Assembly (NCBI GenBank): GCA_018417955.1
Contig: JACTVC010000002.1
Span: 3,224,001-3,288,000 of the forward strand
Direction of reading: 5' to 3'
DNA from: Laccaria trichodermophora
Lineage: Eukaryota; Basidiomycota; Agaricomycetes; Agaricales; Hydnangiaceae
DNA: 64,000 nt
In this document: piece by piece, positions 22,391 to 33,800 of the stretch
Layout of the letters: the number at the start of each line of letters is the position of its first letter
How positions within the stretch are numbered: position 1 is the stretch's first letter
The notes under the pieces: model-generated
Told to the model about the DNA's origin: nothing
The model's database searches: none
What the model saw: the letters and a program-made list of their open reading frames with translations, nothing else
Made by a program: the position numbers and the translations under genes

Positions 22391-24690
22391 ATGCGGCTTC
22401 GATTTTCATGATCTTGAGCTCGTTTGGATAGCCCCACACTCTGTGAAGATGCTCCCCAAAACCGTTTACAAAATGGTTGAGGTTGCGGGGAGCTAGGTCA
22501 GTTTCCATTTGCGCTCTTTTGCCCTTATGCTCACAACTCCCCAGGACCTCAATCTGCTTCGATTTTTGTGATCAAGGACTCGTTCGGATACCCCTACACT
22601 CCGCTAAGACGCTCCCCAAAACCGCTTACAAAACGGGTGAGATCTCGTGGAGCTAGGTCAGTTTCCATTTTCGCTCGTTTGCCCTTATGCTCACAACTCC
22701 CCAGGACCCAAATCTGCTTCGATTTTTGTGATCGAAGACTCGTTCGGATACCCCTACACTCCGTGAAGAGGCACCCGAAAACCGCTCACAAAACGGTTGA
22801 TGTCTCATGGAGCTAGGTAAGTTTGTATTTTCGCTCTTTTTCCCCTTGTGCTCACAACTGCCCAGGACCTCAATCTGCTTCGATTTTCGTGATCGAAAAC
22901 TCGTTCGGATACCCCTTCACTCCGGGAAGATGCTCCCAAAAACCGCTTACAAAATGGCTTAGGTCTCGTAGAGCTAGGTAAGTTTGTATTTTCGCTATTT
23001 TGCCCCTTGTGCTCACTACTGCCTAGGACCTCAATCTGCTTCGATTTCCGTGATCGAAGACTCGTTCGGATACCCCTACACTCCGCAAAGACGCTCCTCA
23101 AAACCGCTTACAAAACGGCTGAGGTCTTGTGGAGCTAGGTCAGTTTCCATTTTCGCTCTTTTGCCCTTATGCTCACAACTCCCCAGGACCTCAATCTGCT
23201 TCAATTTTCGTGATCAAAGACTCGTTCGGATACCCCTCCACTCCGTAAAGACGCTCTCCAAAACCGCTTACAAAACGGTTGAGGTCTCGTGGAGCTAGGT
23301 GAGTGTGTATTTTCGCTTTTTTGCATATATGCTCACAACTCCCCAGGGCCTCAATCTGCTTCGATTTTTGTGATCGAAGACTCGTTCGGATACCCCTTCA
23401 CTCCGGGAAGATGCTCCCGAAAACCGCTTACAAAACGGGTGAGGTCTTGTGGAGCTAGGTAAGTTTGTATTTTCGCTATTTTGCCCCTTGTGCTCACTAC
23501 TGCCTAGGACCTCAATGTGCTTCGATTTTCGTGATCGAAGACTCGTTCGGATACCCCTACACTCCGCAAAGACGCTCCTCAAAACCGCTTACAAAATGGC
23601 TTAGGTCTCGTAGAGCTAGGTAAGTTTGTATTTTCGCTATTTTGCCCCTTGTGCTCACTACTGCCTAGGACCTCAATCTGCTTCGATTTTTGTGATCAAG
23701 GACTCGTTCGGATACCCCTACACTCCACTAAGACGCTCCCCAAAACCGCTTACAAAACGGGTGAGATCTCGTGGAGCTAGGTCAGTTTCCATTTTCGCTC
23801 TTTTGCTCTTATGCTCACAACTCCCCAGGACCCAAATCTGCTTCGATTTTTGTGATCGAAGACTCGTTCGGATACCCATACACTCCGTGAAGAGGCACCC
23901 GAAAACCGCTCACAAAACGGTTGATGTCTTATGGAGCTAAGTATGTTTGTATTTTCGCTCTTTTTCCCCTTTTGCTCACAACTGCCCAGGACCTCAATCT
24001 GCTTCGATTTTCGTGTTCGAAGGCTCGTTCGGATACCCCTACACTCCGTGAAGACGCTCCTCAAAACCGCTTACAAAACAGTTGAGGTCTCATGGAGCTA
24101 AGTATGTTTGTATTTTCGCTCTTTTTCCCCTTGTGCTCACAACTGCCCAGGACCTCAATCTGCTTCGATTTTCGTGATCGAAAACTCGTTCGGATACCCC
24201 TTCACTCCGGGAAGATGCTCCCGAAAACCGCTTACAAAACGGGTGAGGTCTTGTGGAGCTAGGTAAGTTTGTATTTTCGCTATTTTGCCCCTTGTGCTCA
24301 CTACTGCCCAGGACCTCAATCTGCTTCAATTTTCGTGATCAAAGACTCGTTCGGATACCCCTCCACTCCGTAAAGACGCTCTCCAAAACCGCTTACAAAA
24401 CGGTTGAGGTCTCGTGGAGCTAGGTGAGTGTGTATTTTCGCTTTTTTGCATATATGCTCACAACTCCCCAGGGCCTCAATCTGCTTCGTTTTCTGTGGTC
24501 AAGGGCTCGTTCGGATACCTCCACACTCCGTGAAGACGCTCCCCAAAGCCGCTTACAAAAAGGTTGAGGTCTCATGGAGCTAGGTGAGTGTGTATTTTCG
24601 CTTTTTTGCCCATATGCTCACAGCTCCCCAGGGCCTCAATATGCCCCATTTTCTGTGATTGAGGGCTCGTTCGGATACCCACACACTTCC
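22391..24690. repeat. tandem array of about 160-bp units (left copy, about 14 units)
   Basis: Each unit contains 'ctcgttcggatacccc', 'aaaaccgcttacaaaacgg', 'ggagctaggt', 'ttcgct..ttttgcc' and 'cctcaatctgcttcgatt'. The sequence around 'aaccg...cggtt' can form a small hairpin. The right copy of the element has four fewer units (642 bp shorter). Confidence 0.85.
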
Positions 24691-25013
24691 TAAAAATATG
24701 CCACAAAAATTGTCATGACCTTAATCATTATATTTTCAATGTAAAGAACTATAGTTACATAAATGTGAAAATAGAGGCAATATAATCATATGTTACAGTC
24801 TGACAGTCAAATAGGGCAGTCCCTCAGCTACCTACATTAATGACAACTTGGGTAGGACTAAAAGCAAGTGATAAGTAAGGAATAGTAAAGTAGACTAGCA
24901 AAGCCGTCAATGCCAAGCAGGCAGCTGATCGTGGGAAGAAATCACTTTCGTGGGAGAAAGTCAAATTTCAGCGTTACCGCGCTGAAAAAAGTCTTGATAT
25001 CCCGGGTAATAAA

Positions 25014-25045
25014 CGAGTCTCTTCGTAAACTCAGAGGACTCGTAA
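25014..25045 (-). repeat. 5' terminal hairpin of left Helitron-like copy
   Basis: On the minus strand: TTA, then CGAGTC pairing with GACTCG and, after a bulged C, TCT pairing with AGA, around GAGTTTACGA. Two more stems lie just inside: TTTCAGCG/CGCTGAAA (24966-24987) and CTTTC/GAAAG (about 24946-24961). Confidence 0.8.
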
Positions 25046-27313
25046 CCCAAAGCGGAGGGTTCCCAAGCGACTGGTGGCGAGGATAATCCTAGGAAACGCT
25101 CTCGATTCGGTTCTATTGGGAATTCTCCAGATAAGCCAATCAATGTTGATGAGTTTCTGTCAATGTTTGAACCTGCAATACTGCATGATTATGTGCGTTT
25201 CATTTGATTTCAGTCTTGTCCATGCTAATCAGCTTTACAGGGCAAGGACGAAGAGATTTCTCTGAGTAAAGAAGAAGCTCCTCGCATTGTCTGTGACCGG
25301 TCATTCACAGTTTATGATATTGATGGCAATCCTCATGAATTCACGCCAGAATTCCATGTACGTGTCAAACTTGTTTATGAGTTTTAATAATCATTTATAT
25401 TTTATCATTCAGCATGGTGTCTTCAATGACCGGTTCCAAGAGTTTATGGATCTTGTTTATGATGGTTACATTGAGGGTCGTCCTCCTCACATCGTGGATC
25501 CGCAAAAATCTTGTCTGGCAAAATTGCATCATCAAGACTTTTCGACCATGTCTGCCTCAGACATCCAGAACAAAATGCGCCATAAACAGGTCGTCGTCAC
25601 TGGGCTCCCCTTCGATGAAAAGATGGAGTTTGATGCCAAAGGCCTTCGCACCGTTGTTGGTTCCATGACTGCACAGATCTCCATTACCGGTTCGTTTGAA
25701 CTTATATATATATATTTTTGGTCTAATAATCTAAATCATTGTTATAGACTTCTCAGTCATCAACCCAGGGACCGACTGTGTTCCCTCTGTTGTCAGTGGC
25801 TATGTTAACGACCTTCTTGAGAATGCCTCGAGCACCGGCAAGATTTTGAATGGACTTGACCTCCCCATGTGGTCTTCCTATTGACCTTCAAACAATTATG
25901 AAACAGATGCTGTTGCATGGAATGTTACCCATGGGACCCACAGAATTCCGCTTCATGGACCCTTCCCAACCCAGGACCGTGAATGGGGTATTGCCAGTCT
26001 TAAGCATGTTCTCACTTTTCTCCACATTGACTGCGATGGGTTTAACACAAGATATGGCACTAAAGTTGGACGAAAACTGTGGGCCTTCTTGAGACCACAA
26101 GATTCGAAAAAACTCTCTTCAATTGACTTCTACATGGATGAAGATGGTTTTTCTCTCTCTGGGAAGCCCAAGGATATCAAGTATGACTTTGAGGCTGTTG
26201 TTCTTCGGCCTGGTGATGAACTGTGAGTGTTGTGTTGATAATCATGGCATTATCTCATGATATTGCAGTCATATGCTGCCCAATTCTGCACATTGGGTAT
26301 ATGGCATAGATGATGTGATTGCACAGGGCGGTCATTACTATTCCTCGTATCTTATGCAGGAGACTCTGCAAGGCGTTGTACACGCCTTTGTTCTCAACAA
26401 GTTTTTAACAAACACGGAGCATATTCCCTCTCGTCACCTATTGCGGAGGATCCTGATCTTCTACCAAGTTGGCCTCATTGAGGGTGGCATCTCTGAAGAC
26501 GGTGAGATTCTCCCCTCATTGTTTATATCTTTGACTCATTTCCACTTGCAGATCCTGCATCAGTTCATCTACCTAACGTCGAGACGATGGAGGGCGTGCT
26601 CAATATCATCTGTCTTGCAGTCCTGATTATTCTTGGCAATGTTCTAGATTTCAGGACTTACAGCACTCCAAATCAAGGGGAAGATGATGAAGCCTCTCCT
26701 ACCCAAAGAACATTGATGGACACTGGTGACATCAATGCCATACCCAACAATGAAAGAATTGCGTATTGCTATGCACGTGGCGTGGCTTTACACATCCTCA
26801 AGTGGCTCCGTTCATGTGCCACTTTCACTGGCCCACCAGATGGTCTTGCCGATGATCTGATATCTCTTTTTTTTGTTCAGATTTTGGCTAGTCTATCAGA
26901 CTACAAAAGCCTTGCTGAAGCAAAGAGTTATGGTGGAGTCCCCCATTGCACCTCCCATTTGCTCAGTAAACAGATTGCCAACATTCTTGAGGTAGATCCG
27001 ATTCTGAAGGCTGCATGGGCATATAAAGAACGTGTTCCTTCACGCTCTCTAGCTCTTGAGGAGAAGGAGAAGTACAATGTTGAATGGCAGTGTGAATGGG
27101 AACCCACGTCGTGGACAGCCCCATCTGTTGGTGAGTAATATATAGTTATTCTATTTTGCAAGTGCTTATCAATATTTAGATTTTGCTCTTGCAGGGCAGA
27201 CTCCATTTGATATCAAGTACTTTCAGGCCACTAAGCTGCGGATTAACTCTGAGAATGCCAACATGATTGTTGATGTTGTCAAACCTCCACGCAAGAAAGC
27301 AAAAGTGGAATAA
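25046..27313 (+). CDS. JmjC gene A, 3' part (JmjC-like dioxygenase domain)
   Basis: The frame resumes at 25046 (PKAEGSQATGGEDNPRKRSRF, basic and NLS-like). It continues through exons 25046-25192, 25241-25357 and 25413 onward to a stop at 27311-27313, after KKAKVE. The JmjC core is clear: HIDCDGF with the metal-binding H-x-D at about 26023-26031, then GRKLWAFLRPQ. After an intron come LRPGDEL and HMLPNSAHWVY, which carry the third ligand His, and GGHYYSSYLMQETL. JmjC proteins are Fe(II)/2OG hydroxylases, often histone demethylases. Here the substrate is unknown and no PHD or other reader domain is seen. It is a paralogue of gene B (35892-57328), with similar text around VVVTGLPFDE and VVVLTGVPTDD. 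It is broken upstream by the Helitron-like insertion. Confidence 0.7.
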
Positions 27314-27540
27314 TGTTTTATATGCTGTCGTCTTTAGCTCTTGTTATATGCCATGTGCACCTTGTACAATATTCTCACCATCATCTTGCAATCAATATCG
27401 CTCATTGCTATTCTTCTTTTCAAAATTTGTGAACCTAAATACTTTGCATCCAAGCTTGTCATTGATTGGCAGCACAATTTATCACAAATATTTATTACAA
27501 CATCAATGTCTTTATTCATCCAAACCTTCAATTTTTCAAT

Positions 27541-27706
27541 GTCTATTATGCATCAAGCATGGAATATTGCAGAAGTGAGATCATTGATCTTCACACAGAT
27601 TGATTCGCTTTGTGATCTGATGCAATTAGCTGCTACTTGCAAAGCTTTTACAAAACCTGCCACTAGAGCATCTGAAAGTGGCTCAGATAATGAGCAAGAG
27701 TTATGA
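27541..27706 (+). pseudogene. F-box-like N-terminal fragment
   Basis: MHQAWNIAEVRSLIFTQIDSL followed by CDLMQLAATCKAFTKPA resembles the first 40 residues of agaricomycete F-box proteins. The frame stops at 27704-27706. The following 'YWWTLLLLTIIPLLL' peptide encoded near 27885 could be its continuation, which would place the 5' border of the helicase element further right. No LRR or other downstream domain is found, so I treat it as a fragment. Confidence 0.4.
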
Positions 27707-27844
27707 ATAATAAATTCGTGTACTTCCTTACAGATCTTTCTCTAGACAAGTTGAGCTAAGTGTGATGTGCTGAGTGCTATTGCTGAATCACATGTCCGTG
27801 TAAATTTAAGTCATGTGATTGTTCAACTTTCAAATATTTGAACA

Positions 27845-30800
27845 ATGACTGCCAATATTCTTTGTCCTCCATCGACTATGCATCCATATTGGTGGACTCT
27901 GTTGCTACTTACCATCATCCCTCTGCTCCTTACAATCTATCCTGTTGATACAAACATAGAATCCAAAGCAATTTGCCAAGGATTGATAGCGGTTGGAAAC
28001 AACCCGAGCCGTCATGCACCCATAATAGAGATTGAAAACAATCCAAGCCTGCTGGCACATGTTGACTATGTCAACGACATTGAGATACACTTGACTATGC
28101 AGAGAGATTGGGAAATAGATGTTCAGGCTATGACAAACTCTGTCATTGCTGATGAATTTCAAGAACTAAAAGTAAAAGTAACTTGCATTATTCATTCACT
28201 ATTTGGTTTCACGTTAGAATACCTGTGCAGTCAAATACCAGCCTTGGTATACTATAGTGCAATTGTATATTCCTTATCTGTTAACTATGCCGTTAAGCTC
28301 TGCATTTTGCTTGCACTTCGTTTTTCAAGACACTGTACTTTCCGTCATGTATATGCAAATAAACTTCGCTTGTTTCAAGAGCATCTCTCATTTTCACTAC
28401 CTGCACTATTTGTTCGACATCGATTTGTTGTGCATTTGTCCTCTTTTATTCTTATTTCAAAAATAATTCAATATATAATGGCCTATACATTTATCTCTTT
28501 CTCATCCATCTCCAACTGGTATGGCTATGAACTATTGTTGACAAATAGAGTTTCAGCTATCCAAGTCTCCACCATAAATGAACCTTACCTTCATTCTATT
28601 AAACATTGGTATGGGTATGGGTGCCCTTGTCAAGCAATGATGGCAGTTGTGCCTTCCATTCAATATGGGGGTGGAAAGATTAGCACAAACTTGAGTGAAA
28701 TAAAAAATTACATCACTCCATACAGTCTAGAGCTACAGAATGCAACCTCGGTTAATTATAAATACATTGGCCAGTTTGTGCTTCAAGCTGCTCAGGCTGA
28801 GTTACGTAAAAACCCTGAACTGCTTATATGTTATATGCCATTGGAATTATTAAAGGGAAAAATATCATTGGTTCAAGCGAAATCCATTGCAAAGATGCAC
28901 AATGTTACAATATCAAGCAAATCTCCAGTTGCAGAGGTCTTGGAGGTTTTATCAGCACATATGTGTTCCTCACGATGTTCTCAATTTTATACATTGTTTG
29001 CTCCAGAAAAACCAGCTTTGACATCTTCTGAACGTCAAGCTAAGTGGTACAAGGGTCTCAGTAAAGCAGACAAGAAAAAAATCATAAAAAAAAAGTATAT
29101 TAAGTGTTTAAAAGGTCCAACATATAAAATTAAGAGAAGTAAAGAGAATAAGTCTACTTATCAGACATCAAAAATCACTAATTTCCCACCTAAACCACCC
29201 TCTCAGAAATTAATTCATAAAATAATTGGTGGATTCTGTGAAGACACACTCCCTTCCAAACTTCTTGAATCTGGATGCGCAGTTTGTGGTCAGCTAACAA
29301 AACTATCAGACGTGTTAAAGCGATCTGATACCTCAAGTAACTTGGAACCCTTGATTCGAGAAGGGGTTTCCCGAATAGAAAGAAAATCTGAACATGATGA
29401 AATCCATGAAATCTCAGGGCCTGTGATTGATGATGACTGTAAATATATATGCAATACTTGCAATAAAAGTCTAGACAAAGGAAAAATACCTACTAATGCA
29501 CTTTGTAATGGTTTTTGGCTTGGTAAAATTCCTGATGAGCTTGCCTGCTTAACTTACGTTGAACAGCTGCTCATATCACGTGTTCGCCACAATCGCTGTA
29601 TAATCAAAGTAGCCTCTGGACGGTACAAGATGCATGCAAATGCAATAACTTTCCAAAATCCTGTTGCAAAGATTTATGACACTCTTCCTCCTCCTCTTGA
29701 AGAACTTGATGAAGTCTTGGCTGTTATGTTTACTGGACCTTGTCAACCTACCAAAAAAGACCTTCAACGTACACCATTGCTGGTCCGTCGAAAGCAGATT
29801 TCAAAAGCACTTGAGTGGTTAAAATTGAACCATTCTGACTACTTTGACATTGGAATATCACAGGAGAATTTGAGCCAGTACCCTTTGAGTGATGCACCAG
29901 TTGTAATTGACTATCGTCAATCAATAATAAATAGGGAGCGAGAGGCTACAAGTGTTCATGATAATGAAGAAGAGATAGGTACCGAAGAGGGTCCTTGTAC
30001 TTTTGTAGTTCAAGGGCTGACTGGAGAAGAGTATTCTACCATGTCTTTGGAGGCGATAAAGGCTCGAGCACTGAAGCATTTGACATCTAACAAAAAAATC
30101 ATGTTTGCAGGCCATTCACAACAACCCAACTCCATTTATAATAACCCTCAACTATTTCCTGCTATGCTACCATGGCTATTTCCTTATGGCCTTGGAGGTA
30201 TCGGAAATGATATGATACCCCATAACATATCTACTATGGCCCACAAGCGTTTACTGTTAATGTATCATGATAAGCGATTCCAAATGGATCCACATTTTCC
30301 GCTTATTGCATTCAATCATGAACAAATACAACAAAGTACGACTGGAGGTTATCTTACAACCAAAAAGTCCTCATTTGAATCAGTAACTGAACGCTTGCTT
30401 AACCTTGATATGCAAGTTATATCTAGCATAAACAAAAGACTTGCTTCAGGTGAACGAGTAAAACCAGAAACTGAGCAAGAAAAAGAATGCTTTCAATTGT
30501 TAAAGGATCTGGATTCTGTTGGAGGTCATGTGCAAGGTTCAACAACATCAAAGAAGTACATGCGTAATGAAGTCTGGTCACTTATATCATATATTGGTGC
30601 TCCCTCTTGGTTCATTACACTTTCTCCAGCAGATGGCAAACATCCTATATGTCTTTATTTTGCTGACACCAACACAGAATTCAGACCTGAATTAACTTTT
30701 TCACCAGAATGTTCTACATTAATTGCAAAGAATCCTGTAGCTGCTGCACGCTTTTTTCATTTTATCTGTGAAAATTTTATTAAACATGTACTAGGTGTTG

Positions 30801-33800
30801 GAAGTAATCACCCTGGACTATATGGAGAAACAGATGCATACTATGGAACAGTTGAACAACAAGGGAGGTTAACACTGCACCTTCACCTGCTTTTGTGGAT
30901 AAAAGGTGCCTTATCTCCTCAAGACATACGAGATCGAATTATGGATCCTTCATCTGACTTTCAAAAATGTATTGTTGAATATCTTGAATCAGTACATAAA
31001 GGAGAACTTCATGGAGGATCCTTTGAAGAAATTCGAGCTCAATGTCAAGATGCTCAGAAAAACGATCCAGAATACAAAAATCCAACCCATACTATGCCTA
31101 TACCTCCACCTCCTCTCTGCAAGAATAGAGGGTGCAACAAATGTTTAAGATGCACTAATCTTAAAGTATGGTGGGGTAAATTTCATGCAACAACAGATGA
31201 TATTTTGTCTAGATCAAATCATCATGGGTGCCGCAGACCTGAGATAGATGGGGAAGACCCCACAAAAGTGAAGCGGAAAGGGTGTCTAAATGCACAAGGC
31301 CAATGTAAGGCACGCTTTCCACGTGAGATTGTAGAGGAGACAATGGTTGATCCATTGAGCGGTGCATTGAAAATAAAGAAGGGTGAAATGTGGCTCAATA
31401 CATTTACACCTGAGCTAACATATCTTCTTCGCTGCAACACAGATACTACTAGCTTGATGTCAGGTACAGCAATAAAGGCGGTTGTTGGATATATCACCGA
31501 ATATGTAACAAAAACTGGCTTAAATTCATATACAGCTTTTGATGCCGTTCGTCAAGTGTTTAACAGAAACTCTGAAATGATTGGAGGTAATGATGACAGG
31601 CAAAATACTGCTCGTCGATTGATGACAAAAATGGTGAATGCATTAACTGCTAGGATGGAAATAGGAAGTCCTATGGCTTCTCTCTATCTGCTTGGAAACC
31701 CTGACCACTATACAAGTCACAAGTTCACTCTTTTCTATTGGAAAAATTTTGTAAGAGAGGCTCGAAATCCCTGGATGATTACAACAGAAAACGACACATC
31801 AAAGTCAGCTGTTTCTGATGAGAAAGAAATGCCAGAGAAAGTAGTATTGCAAAAATATGAGGGAATGTACATTGGATTGTCAAATGTTTATGATTATATT
31901 TACCGTCCTATTGCTTATGAGAAGATGTCTTTATATGACTGGATAAGAAAAGCAAAAAAAGAGAAACGCACGAAAGAGGAGCAGCAGGAATTCGATGCTC
32001 ACTATGACAAAAATGAAAATGAAGTTGAATCTGATGATGAATCAGTTACTGAAGGAGAAGATGAACTCAATTTCTTAGGCGGTGGAGCAACTACATGTGA
32101 TATAGAAGATGAATCAATAGATGAATTGCTTGGTGAAGATTCTGATGATGAACTTAACAACTATGAAAATTTTTACAATGATGAACCTGATAGCCAAGAG
32201 TTTCTACCTGATCACCCTCAACATTGCACACACAAGGTAGTTGTTGTTGATGAGGAGAGTGCTCTTATACCAAATTTTGTTGGCGGAGGCTTACCTCGCC
32301 GTGATCAAGGTGACAGAGAATATTACTGTTCTACTATGCTTTCTTTGTTCAAACCTTGGCGAAATGGCAAAGATTTGAAACTAGAAGATGAGTCTTGGGA
32401 TGAAGCTTTTTGTGGCTATTCATTTTCAGCAAGACAACTTGAGCTTATGAATAATTTCAATATCAAGTATGAATGTAATGATGCCAGAGATGACTATTCT
32501 GCACAGATGAAGAAGAAAGGTGAAAGAGAAGGAATACTGGGCTCATGGGATAACACTGGAGGTGAACTTGATGCTAACTTTCCTGACTTTGGTGAAGATG
32601 GTCCATTGGATGTTGATGAATCACTGTATATGTTGGGAGACCCCAATAGTATCAATAATCAGAAGCTTCATGAAATGAACAGAATTGAGAATGTAGTTCA
32701 AAATGCAGGATGGCTTGATCCATGCATTGGCAATATTGATCCAGTGGATGTAAACTTCAAGCCAGAAAAAGAACGAACTGGATCTCAGTGGAATGTTCTT
32801 GTACAGTCACTAAAGAAACTCTTTCTTGAAACACGTTCAAAGAACCTTCCAGTGGCTAAAGCAGATAAAGAAAGAAATGGGACATCACAAAATGAAGTGG
32901 TTGTAGATGATATCAGCTACTTGGACAAAAAATTCAAAGCAAAGAAAGAAGAAGAACAGAAAATGATAGATGACATTGCCCAAACATTCAGTTTGAATGA
33001 AGAGCAGGAAAGAGCATTCCGAATTGTGGCCAACCATGCAACTATGAAAGAAAGTGAGCAACTTAAAATGTATCTGGGAGGTATGGGTGGAACAGGAAAA
33101 TCTCAGGTTATAAAGTCATTAATAGCCCTCTTTGATAAACGTAATGAGGCACATAGAATTATGATATTGGCACCGACTGGATCTGCTGCTGCTCTATTGA
33201 ATGGCTCAACATATCATTCAGCTTTAGGTGTAAAAAGTGATTCCCGAAGAAACCATAATGAGAATTCAACTATGGCACAGGTCAGATCTCGTCTAGATGG
33301 TGTAGACTATATTTTTCTAGATGAAGTGTCTATGATCTCATGTTATGAGCTATATAAAATAAGTGCACAACTGGCCAAAGGAAGAAACAATATGGATGTA
33401 CCCTTTGGTGGAATTAATATGATTTTTGCAGGTGACTTTGCACAGCTTATGCCAGTCCAAGGCCAGGCCCTTTACAATGGAACTGTTGGCACATCAGTGG
33501 ATGCCTCCATGTCAGAACGTGGGCAGCAATCTGCTATAGGTAAAGCACTTTGGCACCAAGTGACTACTGTTGTGATGCTACGAAAAAATATGAGACAAAA
33601 TACACAATCAGTGGAAGATGCCAAGCTAAGGACAGCTCTAGAAAATATGAGATATGCAGCATGTACTGTTGATGACATTATATTTTTAAGAAGTCGTGTT
33701 GCAGGACGGCGACCTAACCAGCCAAAGTTGGCTGACAAACGTTTCAGAAATGTCTCTATCATTACTGCTCTGAACTCCCAGAAGGATCGAATTAATGAAT

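Larger units (their letters stand above)
18361..25045 (-). mobile_element. non-autonomous Helitron-like element, left copy, 6,685 bp
   Basis: On the minus strand the element starts TTACGAGTCCTC at 25045 and ends CTCTTACACAAG at 18361. The base following the 3' end is T, and there is no longer target duplication. It reads the same as 47479-53521 in the opposite orientation, with position sums of 71882 on one side and 72524 on the other side of a 642-bp length difference. Inside, from 5' to 3', are a 320-bp unique stretch, a 160-bp tandem array, a region with four 53-bp palindromes, and a 120-bp tandem array that hosts a CACTA-like foldback element. No gene is present. Deleting exactly 18361-25045 joins ...VDTKG to PKAEG in frame in JmjC gene A. 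Confidence 0.85.

Noticed and set aside
18385..24329. Many 60-124-codon frames in the Helitron-like copies, identical between 18361-25045 and 47479-53521
   Set aside because: They follow the 120-bp and 160-bp tandem units and appear in both directions. Identity reflects the recent duplication, not coding constraint.
22391..24690. CRISPR-like array
   Set aside because: The units are about 160 bp, contiguous and diverged throughout, with no repeat-spacer alternation, in a eukaryotic context.
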